This document shows, one piece after another, positions 20,807 through 31,045 of a stretch of DNA of 64,000 nt. Where the stretch lies: positions 256,001 to 320,000 of the forward strand of contig CAUYUJ010015028.1 in assembly GCA_963575745.1 (NCBI GenBank). The letters are read 5' to 3'. Each line of letters begins with the position of its first letter. Position 1 is the stretch's first letter. The notes beneath the pieces were generated by a model that saw only the letters and a program-made list of their open reading frames with translations, had not been told where the DNA came from and did not search any database. The position numbers were made by a program, and so were the translations under genes. Origin of the DNA: Prorocentrum cordatum. Its lineage: Eukaryota; Sar; Dinophyceae; Prorocentrales; Prorocentraceae.

Positions 20807-20916
20807 ATGGATACGGGAAGAGTAGGTAGAAAGACCGATCCTGAGATCCTTGGTTTTTGGGCAGCAGTTGGTGCTGGGCATCGTGCCCAATTTTTCCGTA
20901 CCCATTTTGGGCAGGT
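20807..20916. mobile_element. TIR-E-like element, short degenerate copy
   Basis: GATACGGGAAGAGTAGGTAG on the left is roughly the inverse of TTTTTCCGTACCCATTTTGG on the right. The middle GGGCAGCAGTTGGTGCTGGG resembles the inner TIR of TIR-E. Confidence 0.6.
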
Positions 20917-20952
20917 GCGTCGCGGAGGGCCCCGCCTTGGGCTTCGGGGTTG

Positions 20953-21018
20953 TGATGTTCCAACTTGCTTTAGCCCTGAACACTGGAAAGAATGTCGAGC
21001 ACCAAGAAAGTAACGGAG
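20953..21018. repeat. dispersed repeat R5, copy 1 (upstream of the VTT gene)
   Basis: GATGTTCCAACTTGCTTTAG, CACTGGAAAGAATGTCGAGC, ACCAAGAAAGTAACGGAGC. About 75-80% identical to 53964-54030, where no gene follows. Could be a repeat remnant or a shared 5' segment. Confidence 0.65.
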
Positions 21019-21114
21019 CGGGAGGGTTTTCACGCACATGCTAACGCACCATCCAGCAAAGCACGGCGTTTTTCAAACCCAGGATTTGGGAATTTCGTGC
21101 TGCATGTTGTGCGA

Positions 21115-21151
21115 GGTAGCCGTTTGGCTCAAGCCGCGTTGTTCGCTCAAG
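21115..21151 (+). other. relict dinoflagellate spliced-leader sequence, possibly tandem
   Basis: 21115-21133 reads GGTAGCCGTTTGGCTCAAG. The dinoflagellate spliced leader contains GTAGCCATTTTGGCTCAAG; from the GTAGCC onward the match needs one base loss and one change. It is followed directly by CCGCGTTGTTCGCTCAAG (21134-21151), a weaker match to the CCATTTTGGCTCAAG half, as expected where a second, older leader is partly kept. Relict leaders in dinoflagellate genes are known and are read as reverse-transcribed mRNAs put back into the genome. Position (81-99 nt before the chosen ATG) and orientation fit. Confidence 0.75.
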
Positions 21152-21232
21152 CGTCACGTTCATCGATTGTGCGTGCTCGCACGGGCTAAGCGAGACAATT
21201 TTACGAGACGTTGGGCGAGATTATCTTGGGCA

Positions 21233-22123
21233 ATGTCGGCACCAACACAGACACGAGTCAGGGCCGATTCTCCAAAGCCAGCGCCAAAAGACGGTGGGTC
21301 GAGCAAGCAATGTGCGAACAAGGTGCAGCAACAGGACAGCGGTGGCCGATCGGGTAAGAGCACAATTATTGTTGCAGGTGTGTGCGTTGTTTCTTTTTTT
21401 GCGTACACGTATTTTGGCAGTAGAGTCGATGTCAAGGCTGGTCTTGAGGCAGCAGTTGATTTCGTTGAGAAGCAGGGTGATACTGCTATATGGTGGTATA
21501 TTATGTTCACGTTTGTTGGCGTGATTTGTCTTGTGCCGACGACTCTCATGGAGGTTTCAGGTGGCTTCCTTTTGGGTTCGCAATACGGCCTCTGGTTGTA
21601 TCCGATCACTGGTGCTACGAAGCTTTGTGCCAATGTTGTTGCTGTTCTGATCGCCCGCCACCTTATCAAGGATATGGTTATGGAGAAGGTTGTGAAGAGA
21701 AGTGAGTTTCTGACAATGGTGGCCGCCGCAGCGAAAGACGAGCCTTGGAAAATGGCGTTCCTGGTACGGGGGTCCATGGTGCCGCTGTTTGTGAAGAACT
21801 ACGGGCTCGGCGTCACAGACATAGGCTACATTCCAAATGCGTGTTGCTCAATGATCTTCACTAACTTCTACGCCGCCCAAAACCTGTATATGGGGAGTAC
21901 GATGAAGAACTTGAAGGACGTGTTCGCCCCCAAGAAGGCGGCGGAGGGGCCGATGGACCCAGCAGCGTACGCCAAGAAATGTTTGCCTATCGTCTTTAAT
22001 GTGTTGTTGGTTTTTTTTCTCGTGAAGTCCCTGAAGGCCCAATTTAAGAAGCAACGCTCTGAGATTGAAGAAACATTGAAGAAACGTAACGACACGAAGT
22101 CTGCAGCGGGAAAGGCCGACTAG
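21233..22123 (+). CDS. VTT-domain (TVP38/TMEM64, SNARE-associated Golgi) membrane protein
   Basis: 296-residue, intronless integral membrane protein of the VTT/DedA-like family. Family members sit in Golgi/ER or vacuolar membranes and are linked to lipid scrambling and vesicle traffic; the cargo here is unknown. Residues 1-42 are a polar, Lys/Ser/Gln-rich cytosolic head. Hydrophobic segments are at about 43-61, 86-103, 128-142, 176-216 (broken) and 250-265. The signature stretch 96-125 (VGVICLVPTTLMEVSGG...) and the LVRGSMVPLFVKNYGLG motif (177-193) are the family's conserved loop and the Arg-x-x-x-x-Pro...Asn-Tyr region. The C-tail 267-290 is Lys/Glu-rich and probably helical. The frame is open from 21038, but the relict spliced leader lies inside that extension, so the ATG at 21233 (AATGTCG context) is preferred. 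No frameshift or stop; it looks functional. Confidence 0.93.
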   Translation: MSAPTQTRVRADSPKPAPKDGGSSKQCANKVQQQDSGGRSGKSTIIVAGVCVVSFFAYTYFGSRVDVKAGLEAAVDFVEKQGDTAIWWYIMFTFVGVICLVPTTLMEVSGGFLLGSQYGLWLYPITGATKLCANVVAVLIARHLIKDMVMEKVVKRSEFLTMVAAAAKDEPWKMAFLVRGSMVPLFVKNYGLGVTDIGYIPNACCSMIFTNFYAAQNLYMGSTMKNLKDVFAPKKAAEGPMDPAAYAKKCLPIVFNVLLVFFLVKSLKAQFKKQRSEIEETLKKRNDTKSAAGKAD

Positions 22124-22789
22124 ACACTTACTAGGCAGTATCTTCTCTTGTCGTGAGGCATTCTGCCAGATCGCGTTGCGACTGCACAGGCTTACGCCAC
22201 ACCCGTCGACCCCGCGATGCCGCCCTTCCTTGGCTCCACTGACTACAGAGCAGTGTGAGCTTTACAGTCTTTGTCTGTGGGTGGCCTCGTGCGCCGCTTC
22301 CTCAGGCCGTTGCAGTGGCCTCTGTGGTCGTTGTGTTGTACCTTCTTGGATGTCGTTCACCCTTGGTTGCGCACTCCCCTTCCTCACGCCCCTCCCCCGC
22401 CCTCACGCCACTCGTCCCGTTCTCCTTTATGCTTGCTGTCTTGTTCGTCGGCCCTTGTTCCTTCAGGTGTACCTCTGCCTCGTTTGGTCTGGGCCCTCTC
22501 GTGCCCTTCGGGCTTCTAGAAATGATAGAAATCATGTGGGGTGTGTTTGGGAACCAAAGGTCCACAGGGAAGGAGGGGAGGGGAATCCAAGCAACAGAGA
22601 GAAGAAAGAAGGAGCGTGTGTGCACAGTTACGTAAGAACGCAGCTTCAGACGTCTTGTCGTGCATGTCCTCTTTGCATGTGCTGCTGTCATGTGCCCCCC
22701 GTCGGGGACCTTGATGATTTCTTCCAGTACGTCGTGCTTGTTCCCGTTGCTGGCCCCCGACCCACACTACCATAGAACCGTCGCCCCCC
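22124..22789. other. 3' flank of the VTT gene, unassigned
   Basis: Probable 3' UTR followed by intergenic DNA. No A-run marks a retroposed 3' end. No other gene recognised. Confidence 0.45.
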
Positions 22790-23127
22790 TAGAATTCTTT
22801 TGGTTGCAACCGCCTGCGTGGTCTCTTCGGGCTCTTCAGCGCCAGCTTGAGGGCCGCTTGGGGCTCTCTAGGGCCGTCTTCCGGACCACTCGGCCCTCTC
22901 GTCGGTTGTGGTGGGGCTTTGTGGGGGCTCTCTTGGTATACCTCGGCGCTCTCTGGAGGGGCGTCTTGCCGTTTTGGCGCTTCTTGGGCCGTCTTGACGG
23001 TGTCCCGTGCCGTTTCGGCGCCTTCCTGTCCAGTCTGGAGTTTTCTGTTGGCTGCCTTGCAGCGTTCTTAATGGATTTGTCGGGCCGTCTTGAATTCGCT
23101 GTGGGCATTCTTGGACCGTCTTTCTCT
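22790..23127. repeat. degenerate GGCCGTCTTGG-type repeat field, block 1
   Basis: Irregular copies of GGGCCGTCTT, GGCGCTCT and GGGGCTCT every 15-30 bp. Same lexicon as 38220-39070 and 52290-52990, but too diverged for a fixed period. Confidence 0.6.
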
Positions 23128-23129
23128 AG

Positions 23130-23208
23130 GCATCCCAGATGGGGTCCGAGTAGATGGGGTCGGAGGATCGCGCCGCATCGCCGATGCATCGGGGATGCGG
23201 CTCGATGT
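23130..23208. mobile_element. TIR-H fold-back, left half only
   Basis: CATCCCAGATGGGGTC through GCGGCTCGATGT, matching 14207 to about 14272. It stops where the LINE's pentanucleotide tail begins. Confidence 0.8.
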
Positions 23209-25400
23209 CAAGTCAAGTCAAGTAAGCGTTGCACCAGACGGTACGTGAGCAGGGTGAGAAAAAGCAAAGCACATGCAAGACATGCAACCACAATGCCTGC
23301 AGCATCTGGCCCACGCCTTCACCGCGCGCCCCTGCGCTCGCGCTGCACCGCCCTCGGGGCGGGAGTAGGCAGCGAGCCGTCTGCGGCAGCCTGCGACTTT
23401 GAGACAATTATTCCTCATTGAATGGCTCCAAGTTTGCCTCGGTCTGCCCCGCTTTCTCGGGCCAGGCGCCTTCCGCAGATCCAGGGTGCCTTGCTCAAAC
23501 ACCGATCGCCGCACAGGATCTAGGCAAGGTCGGCGTGCTCATTGCTCATGCAAATAATTTGCTTTCTCGCGTGGCAATCGCTGAGCTTCGGCTGCTCGAC
23601 CACGGCGAGTACAGAAGCGCTCGAGACTCTGCTGAAGTGTGCTGGGGGCTACTTTGCAAATCTTCCTGATGCTCCGGTTCTGGAAACTGTCCAGCCTTCG
23701 ACGTTCTGCTTGGTCCAGGCACGCATCAAAGAGGGTATCAAATACATATATTGGACACCACACAAATATTCAAACTATGTATCTTCTGGCATTTGGAGAG
23801 GCAAGCGTGAGACTAGATCGCGTGCAGCGTCGTTGAAGTCTTGCAGTGCTGCTCCAAGTTTGCGGCTCAACTCAGAGGCGCACCTCCCGTCGGCGGACAG
23901 CGCCGCGCCCAGGCAGATGAAGGACTGCTTGTTGAGAATGGGCGTGCCAGCGTTGTCCACGATGTCCTCCTCCGTCCGCACCTCCACTATCTCCGCGTGC
24001 TTCCAGTTGAAGAGGAGGCCGTACTTCGCCCCAGACATGTCAACGGAGGTCATCAGCTATTGGACTGCCCCTTCCGTCGGCGCCCAGCAGCTGGGTGTCG
24101 TCCGCGCACACCAGACCACGAACCAGCTCCTCTGGAACCTTTCCACCTCGTCGGTCCCGCAGTTCCTTGCGGGCGTCGTGTAGGAGTGTTGTCATCACGA
24201 TTGTATCACGAGTGTGAGCACGAAAAGCGACAGCGGGCACCCTTGACATATGCCATATGCTTGCTCCCTGTCCTGCGACGTGACGCCGAAGTCGTCGACC
24301 ACGAACCCGCGGCCCTCATAAAAATGGCAGCGACCATGTTCACAGACCGGCTTGGGCATCCAAGCCTTCGCAGAGAATTAGCAAGTGCTTCTGGGGACAC
24401 GGAGTCGAAGGCTTTCGCACAGTCCAACACCAGGAAAGACAGCCTTGCTGTCTCGAGACGACCACGTTCTCTCGAGGACCCGCCGGGCGATGAAGATCGC
24501 ATCTGGTGTGCCACCGTTGGATCGAAATCCGAAGTGCGCGTTCCACATACGCTGCTCCGCGCCAGCGTCCTTCAGGCGATGCGGCAGCACAAGCGCAAAT
24601 ACATTGTATCCTATCGGCAAGACGGTGATCGGGCAGCAAGTGTTGCAGTTCACATGGTCGTCACTCTTGTAAATCATCCTCACCTTCGACCTGTGCCACG
24701 CATCGGGGACGCGCCCCGTCTCCCATACCATGTTGCAGAAGCGAGTGATCCACTGAAGCGTCGGGGTGCCGTCCTCGCATGCTTCTCGCCAGAACTCTGG
24801 CGTTATGCTGCCCATTCTACCAGCTCTGCCTTGTTTGAGTTTACGTGTTGCTTTGCTCACTTTGTGTCTGCGATGGTACCGAGGACAATCGGCAGCTCGT
24901 TCTCGTGCGGTGCGTCCGCTGGTATTGCAGTCGTAGGCCTCACGGCCCATTGCACCCTCTCTAAGTGCGCCGCCAGAGTGTCTGCCCTGTTGTCGCTGTC
25001 CACGACTTGGCTGGCCCCATTCTTGAGTCTACCTTTCGGGGTGACCCAAAAGGGGGTCCAGCTGAAAGGGGGTGGTGCAATAGATGTGGGGCAATTGTAT
25101 TGCAAATGTACTGCGCCAGAGAGTTGGATTGCATTGTATTGCATTGCGTTGCAAGTAATGTATTGTATTGCACGCGAAAATACAGGAATGCATCTGCGCC
25201 CCGAAAGGTATTGCATGCCCCAAATCTGTTGCAACCCAACAACTCTATTGCACCCAATTGATTGCACCACCGGCTTGTCGCTGGACCCCCTTTTGGGTCA
25301 ACCCAAACCTGGCTGCGGGCAGACTCCGTTCCGCAGCTCGCTGATCTCGTCCCAGGCCTCTCTGGCCGTCAGCCCCTGCAGCCAGGCGGCCCTGTCACAC
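23206..25400 (-). mobile_element. LINE-type (non-LTR) retrotransposon, 5'-truncated and frameshifted
   Basis: Minus-strand reverse-transcriptase remnant, read 25400 to 23206. In order: linker with AREAWDEISELRNG (about 25380-25320), a nested TIR-B (25037-25317), ADTLAAHLERVQWAVRP, TRKLKQGRAG then GSITPEFWREAC (RT start), VLDCAKAFDSV with the block-A Asp, VCADDTQLLG (the YADD box as CADD, about 24097-24108), KYGLLFNWKHAEI and SFICLGAALSADG (thumb), and GPRKRGRPRQTW near the 3' end. The reading frame changes at least four times, so it is dead. No endonuclease domain remains. The 3' end carries a tail of 5-bp repeats (AGTCA on the + strand, 23206-23222), as in some LINEs. Both strands carry long ORFs here; the + strand 543-codon frame is only the antisense. 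Confidence 0.9.
25037..25317. mobile_element. TIR-B element, copy B, nested in the LINE
   Basis: Ends GGGTGACCCAAAAGGGGGTC and CCCTTTTGGGTCAACCCAAA. Both flanks translate on the minus strand as LINE linker, so the 281-bp element was inserted into the LINE coding region and is younger than it. Confidence 0.88.
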
Positions 25401-25557
25401 GCGACAGCCTTGGGGAATATTACAAAAAACAGTCAAAACGTAATGTGTGGACGATTTGTTGACAATGTGTGAGCATTTTTGGTTTGGATACGTTTGAGGT
25501 ATTTTTGGTTTGTCGCCCAAAATCCGCCTTTATGGGGGGGGGACATTCCCGACCTGA
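25395..25557 (+). mobile_element. TIR-A element, copy 10 (left end decayed)
   Basis: GGGGAATATTACAAAAAACA, GTGTGGACGATTTGTTGACA, GCCCAAAATCCGCC, then GGGGGACATTCCCGACCTGA. The left TIR is scarcely recognisable (ACACGCGACAGCC). It adjoins the LINE's truncated 5' end, so the insertion may mark the break. Confidence 0.75.
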
Positions 25558-25564
25558 TGCTAGG

Positions 25565-25669
25565 CCCTGGGGGAAGCCGATATATCCATATTCACCACTT
25601 GCCGAGGTTTTGGAAGGTCGACCCCCCAGGCGGTGGTGATGGATAAATTCCCGCCTCGCACTCAGGGCC
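25565..25669. repeat. imperfect palindrome about 105 bp
   Basis: CCTGGGGGAAGCCGATATAT, CCATATTCACCACTTGCC faces GGCGGTGGTGATGGATAAAT, TCCCGCCTCGCACTCAGGG. Only one copy seen. Confidence 0.75.
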
Positions 25670-27167
25670 CCTGATGCCAGGACACCGTACAGTGTAGATT
25701 CATGCCAACAAACACCGTACTTGCCTCCAGGGTGCCCTGGGCTTCTTGCGATCCGATGGTTTTGCTATGGACAGCGTGACGTCCCTAAGCCAAAACTTAT
25801 TGGACGTCCTGGGGTCTCAGGGTTGCATTTCTCTTGGGAGGTTTCTTGTGGACTGGCCTCCGCTGCAAGACAGGACATGGAGAATTCCAGCTGGAGTGAG
25901 CGAAGGGTGAAACATCTCTCGACAGACAGCTGCAGCTTTCTCGGTGCGCCAGCGTCCTGGTTTGTCAAAGTGGCCGTTTGCGGGGGCCTGCGTGTCCTGG
26001 GTCACCCCCAGGGGCGCGAAGATGATCGCGCTCCGCTCGGGCCGAGCAGGCGCCCTCCTCTGGGGCGGCAGCGCGAGGGTGCGGAGGTGGCGCGACGTCA
26101 GGTTGACCTGGATGGTGTCCTGACGGGCACCCCCCCTCCCTCCCTTCCTCCCTCCCTCCCTCCCTCCCTCCCCCTCGAAATGGAGATGGTGGGGTGTTAG
26201 GGGAGGGGGGGCGTGTCGGGTCGGGACGGAATCTCACACGCCCAGTGGCCCCCAGAGGCCGCTTGCGAACTCTCGCGTGCGATGCAGGTGGCCACGTCGC
26301 CCCTCTCATGTTGGCATGTGGGCCGACCGGCAGCAGTGGACAGGTGTACGCAGATGTGCTGCATAGACAGACTGTGGCTCGGCCATTGGAACAAAACGTC
26401 TCTGCAAGACAGCTGTTCTCTTTATACTTAGGGGCCGTAAGACTCTTGCTTGCTGGAACTCTTGCTTGCCGTGGCTTCCTCACGGTTCCGCTGCGAACTT
26501 GGATGCCCCAGGTTCCTTAAGATGTTTACCGCGGGAGCCCGTGGGAAATTTCAAATTCGGTTCCATCATTGTTCTCTCGGCCCCGTCATGTGAATTCGAG
26601 TCCCGCAGAATTGGAGTCTTAGTGTCCCCGATTGTGGAGCGTATGGGCATGAGGTTGCACAGGGGGGTTCAAGAGCAGGGAACGCTGAGCATGATGTTCA
26701 GAGGCCCGACATGGTGAGGTGGTTCGGCCAGTTTCGGCTCAGATGAATTGCAAAACAAACATGATCCAGCCTACAGGATAGCACAGTGAATTCGCGTTGT
26801 GTTCCGCGCTGGCGGCCTGCCTGAGCAATCGCGTACGGTCGCCATGCCATAACGCGTAATCTATCGTTTTGCCCCTTTTTTGAAAGAGCGCTGGTCACCT
26901 GGGCAGGGGGCGAAGAGGGGGTTGGTGATCCTTTTTTTGGAGCTCCAGTGAATGGTATCCTGCGTGCCAGCATCCCAAACAGATCATCAAGTCAGGCACC
27001 CATATTCGCAGGTGGTGGTAGCGGTGAGCTTCCTCCTCAGGATGTCCACTCAGATGCCTCCGGAAGATCGAATTTCGCTTGCTAGCCCTAAGTTTGCAAA
27101 ATACGCCTTGGTAACATTTTTTTAGGTGGCAGACGGTGCGATCCCCTGTTTCCCTCGGGAGTCTTGA
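25670..27167. other. unassigned region
   Basis: Apart from a TCCC run at 26138-26172 there is no repeat and no recognisable coding. One of the least repetitive stretches of the window; short exons cannot be excluded. Confidence 0.4.
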
Positions 27168-27396
27168 GAGGGGGTCAATGCAAATTGGGGTCAGCCAGAG
27201 CGCCCGATCTTGCAGGATCCTGCGGGGCCAGGGTCGCATTGGCCCGGGTTTGGGTGAAGGATCCTGCAGGATCTTGCAGGATCCTGCGCGTTGACCCAGG
27301 TTTGGGTTCAGGATCTTGCAGGCAGGATCTTGAAGGATTCTGCAAGGTTTGGTTGGCCCGGGTCTGGAATCACCCGGGTCAGAAGATCCCCGACCC
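27168..27396. repeat. dispersed repeat R4, copy 2 (uninterrupted)
   Basis: GGGGTCAATGCAAATTGGGG, GCGCCCGATCTTGCAGGATC, several TGCAGGATCTTGCAGG words, GTCAGAAGATCCCC. Provides the empty site for the TIR-F insertion in copy 1. Confidence 0.9.
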
Positions 27397-27558
27397 CCGC
27401 TTCGTTCGCTTCCTTGAGGCGCGGACGGGCATTTAAGTGCGTGCTCGCTTTGGCGCGCGCCGCTGACCGAGGTGTGGGGAGGGGATCTCGACGCCGAGTC
27501 GTTATTGAAGAGGCTTACGCCATTCCGCCGACCCCCAGAAGAAGGAATGAGCCTAGGA
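27397..27558. other. unassigned spacer
   Basis: Nothing recognised. Confidence 0.4.
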
Positions 27559-27633
27559 TTAAGTCGGGCGTGTCCCTCTACAGGAGGAATATCCAAAACA
27601 TTGTCAACACATAGTCAGGGGATGATTGTTCCC
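27559..27633 (+). mobile_element. TIR-A element, copy 11 (left half only)
   Basis: TTAAGTCGGGCGTGTCCCTC, GGAGGAATATCC, GTCAGGGGATGATTGTTCCC; then the element is lost and a TCTCC array follows about 50 bp later. Confidence 0.85.
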
Positions 27634-27683
27634 AACCATCCTGTGGTGTTTGGTCCTCGTTTTGAAGAGACGGTCCCCGCGTT

Positions 27684-27770
27684 CCTCTCCTCTCCTCTCC
27701 TCTCCTCTCCTCTCCTCTCCTCTCCTCTCCTCTCCTCTCCTCTCCTCTCCTCTCCTCTCCTCTCCTCCTC
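27684..27770. repeat. pentanucleotide (TCTCC)n
   Basis: About 17 near-perfect 5-mers. Confidence 0.97.
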
Positions 27771-27825
27771 CTCCCTCTTCTTCCTCCTCTCGTCACCTTC
27801 TCACTGTGGCACACCCCTTATACAT

Positions 27826-28545
27826 TTCGTGGCCCCATCGGGAGCTCCACCTGAGGTCCCAGTGGCGCAGTCCGCATGGCGGAGCTCCACCTATGGTCCC
27901 ACAGGCGCAGTCCGCATGGCGGCGTCGCCCTATTTTGACGCACCCCTCACACGTTTCGTGGCCACATGGGGAGCTCCTTCTAAGGTCCCAGTGGCGCACC
28001 CTGCATGGCGGCGCCGCCCCGTTTTGGCACACCCCTCACACGTTTCCTGGCCACATAGGGAGATCCTTCCAAGGTCCCAGTGGCGCAGTCCGCATGGCGG
28101 CGCCGCCCCGTTTTGGCACACCCCTCACACGTTTCGTGGCCACATGGGGAGCTCCTTCTAAGGTCCCAGTGGCGCACCTTGCATGGCGGCGCCGCCCCGT
28201 TTTGGCACACCCCTCACACGTTTCCTGGCCACATAGGGAGTTCCTTCCAAGGTCCCAGTGGCGCAGACCGCATGCTGGCGCCGCCCCATTTTGGCACACC
28301 TCTCACACGTTTCGCGGCCCCATAGGGAGCTTCACCTAAGGTCCCAGTGGCGCAGTCAGCATGGCGGCGCCGCCCCGTTTTGGCACACCCCTCACACGTT
28401 TCGTGGCCCCGTAGGGAGCTCCACCTAAGGTCCCAGTGGCGCAGTCCGCGTGGCGGCGCCGCCCCATTTTGGCACACCCCTCACGCGTTTCGCGGCCCCA
28501 TAGGGAGCTCCACCCAAGGTCCCAGTGGCGCAGTCCGCATGGCGA
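27826..28545. repeat. satellite S2, 89-bp unit
   Basis: About eight units; landmarks CGTTTCGTGGCCACATGGGG, AGCTCC..C.AAGGTCCCAG, TGGCGCAGTCCGCATGGCGG, CGCCGCCCCGTTTTGGCACA. CGTTTC spacing is exactly 89 bp six times (28041, 28130, 28219, 28308, 28397, 28486). 89 is not a multiple of 3, so the similar peptides in the ORFs rotate frame and are not protein repeats. Adjacent units alternate GTGG/CTGG and TTCTAAGG/TTCCAAGG. Confidence 0.97.
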
Positions 28546-28980
28546 CAACAGGGAAGGGGAAAAAGGAAGGAGGAGCAGGAGGAGGAGGGGGACGACGGGG
28601 AGGACGATCGTAGCAGAGTCCCCCCCCTCTCTGGCTGGGAATGCTGTTCAGGCCTCTGGTGGACCCTGGGAGTCTCGGCCCTTTCCCCAGGGCCAGCCCT
28701 TTCTCCCAGATCGATGTTGCGATGGTTCCGCGCAGGGCCCGGACACGGCATCTGGCAGCCCCTCCGAAAAAAAAACATCACGCCCAGATATCGAATCCGG
28801 GCGTTGTGTCTTCTTGTGTCGGCACGAGGCAAGGACATCCTCTGGCGTTCGAGGTCTGCGGAGGAAGCCGGAGGCCTCCAGAATTCAATATCATGGCTGG
28901 AGATGCCGGACAACAGAAGTATCGAACTTACTTTGTTTCGAAGAATCCTGCTCGACAGCGCGAGGCGGGATATCCAGGGG
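28546..28980. other. unassigned spacer
   Basis: GGAGGA-rich near 28560-28610, then mixed. No recognised gene. Confidence 0.4.
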
Positions 28981-29136
28981 TCAAGCCAGGCCTGTCCCTC
29001 TACAGGGGGAATATTCAACAGTAGTAGAAATAGTCAGGGGACGATGTTTAGAGTATTCTTATGTTTTACATACTTTTTAAGAATATGTTTAACTTGTCGT
29101 CCAAAACCCGCCAGTAGGGGGACATGCCCGACCTAA
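28981..29136 (+). mobile_element. TIR-A element, copy 12
   Basis: TCAAGCCAGGCCTGTCCCTC to GGGGACATGCCCGACCTAA, 156 bp. The first positions of the left TIR are mutated. Flanks TCCAGGGG and GACTGGGG agree at 5/8. Confidence 0.88.
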
Positions 29137-29308
29137 GACTGGGGTCCCTGGGGGCCTGGCGGCAGCGGTTACACAGTCGTCATTCGTCCAAGACGCTAGG
29201 AGGGATGCCCAGGGAGCTCCGGGACACTTGGTGCCTGGCGGCCGCGCTATGCAGTGTGTACGAGGCGGGTCGGGAGTTCTTGCTTTAAGATCTGACCACC
29301 CCAACCTT

Positions 29309-29548
29309 CGGATTGACCCCAAATGGGGTGCAGCGACAAGGGGGTGCTGCAATAGATGTGTGGGGTTGCAATGCATTTGGGGCGTGCAGTACATTCCGGG
29401 GCGCAAATGTATTGCTGTATTTTCGCGTGCAATGCATTAGTTGCAACACAATAGAATACAATTCTCCGGCGCAACACATCTGCAATACAAGTGCCCCAAA
29501 TTTATTGTACCACCCCGTTCAGCTGGACCCCGTTTTGGGTCACCCAAA
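29309..29548. mobile_element. TIR-B element, copy C
   Basis: CGGATTGACCCCAAATGGGG to CCCCGTTTTGGGTCACCCAA, 240 bp; interior words ATTGCTGTATTTTCGCGTGC as in copies A and B. Confidence 0.88.
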
Positions 29549-29929
29549 GGGTGGGAAGCTAATGGAACCCGTCTCACAGGTCGCGAGTTCCAAGCAACAT
29601 GAAAACGGTGTTTTTTTTCCGTGCTTGCCAATACTGGATGTTAGTCCCAGCCCGAGCGTGGAAATCTTGTCATGCTCATTGGGTGTGTTCTTGTCCAGGT
29701 GCCTTCGTGTCTGTTTTATCAGCATGTCTATCTTCCAGGGGTCTGCATATATGGTTCAAGCTTTCGAGTTTGTCCTCCCGCGAATAACCCTAGGAAGCCA
29801 TTAAGGACCCCCCCCCACTCTGGCGAAACAACAACGCATCCAGCACCCGGAAGCCTTACTCTGGGCATGTGGCCGTTGCTTAGCACTCCTCTAGAGCTCT
29901 CCCAGCAACTCCCGAAAGTGGCGAGGAGG
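29549..29929. other. unassigned spacer
   Basis: No repeat or gene recognised. Confidence 0.4.
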
Positions 29930-30030
29930 AGGTGAAGAGGAGGAGAAGGAGGACCAGGAGGAGGGGCAGGACATGGAGGAGGAGGAGGAGGAGGAGGAGG
30001 AGGAGGAGGGGCGCAGGGAGGAGGAGGACA
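29930..30030. repeat. GGA tract
   Basis: Purine tract of GGA/GAG that abuts the ACT array. Confidence 0.9.
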
Positions 30031-30042
30031 AGGAATTACTAT

Positions 30043-30077
30043 TGCGCACTACTACGACTACACTACTACGACTACAC

Positions 30078-30110
<33 letters not shown>

Positions 30111-30136
30111 TATTATTATTACGACTACTACTACTA

Positions 30137-30186
<50 letters not shown>

Positions 30187-30287
30187 GTCATTATTGCGAC
30201 TACGAGTGCTGCGGCTACGACGACTACTACTACGACGACCTAGTACGACTACCACCACTGCCACATTGCTACTCGTACTACTTGTAT

Positions 30288-30335
<48 letters not shown>

Positions 30336-30343
30336 GTACTACG

Positions 30344-30382
<39 letters not shown>

Positions 30383-30544
30383 CTCTACTACTACTACTAC
30401 TACTTCTTGTTATTACCACTACTACTACGACTACTACTACGACTACCACTACCACTACGATTACTACTATTACTACTACTACTACTACTGATCCTACTAC
30501 TACTACTACTACTACTGCTACTACTACTACTACTACTACCACTA

Positions 30545-30589
<45 letters not shown>

Positions 30590-30809
30590 TACTACTACTA
30601 GTACTAACCTACTAACTACTACTAACCAACTAACTACTACTACTACTACTACTACTGCTGCTGTTGCTGCTGCTGCGTCTGCTAGTACCACTACTAGTAC
30701 CACTACTACTACTACTACGACTACGACTACTACTACTACTACTACTACTACGACTATTACTACTACGACTACTTCTACGACTGCTACTACTACTACTACT
30801 ACGACTACG

Positions 30810-30847
<38 letters not shown>

Positions 30848-31008
30848 CACTACTATTACTATTACTATTACTATTACTATTACTATTACTACGACTACTA
30901 CCATTATTAGTGTTACTACTACCACTATCAGTACTGCTACTCCTACTACTACGGCTAATGTTGCTACTGCAAGTGCTACTTCTACTACTACGATGGCTCC
31001 TGCTACCG

Positions 31009-31045
<37 letters not shown>

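Noticed and set aside
21038-21232. N-terminal 65-codon extension of the VTT gene
   Set aside because: It contains the relict spliced leader and has no family similarity; the family-like protein begins after the ATG at 21233.
23841-25472. 543-codon plus-strand ORF, the longest in the window
   Set aside because: It is antisense to the LINE reverse-transcriptase remnant and runs through TIR-B; the recognisable protein blocks are all on the minus strand.
28347-28613. Repeated MAQSAWRRRPVLAHPSHVSW-like ORFs
   Set aside because: They come from the 89-bp satellite; 89 is not divisible by 3, so frame shifts each unit.
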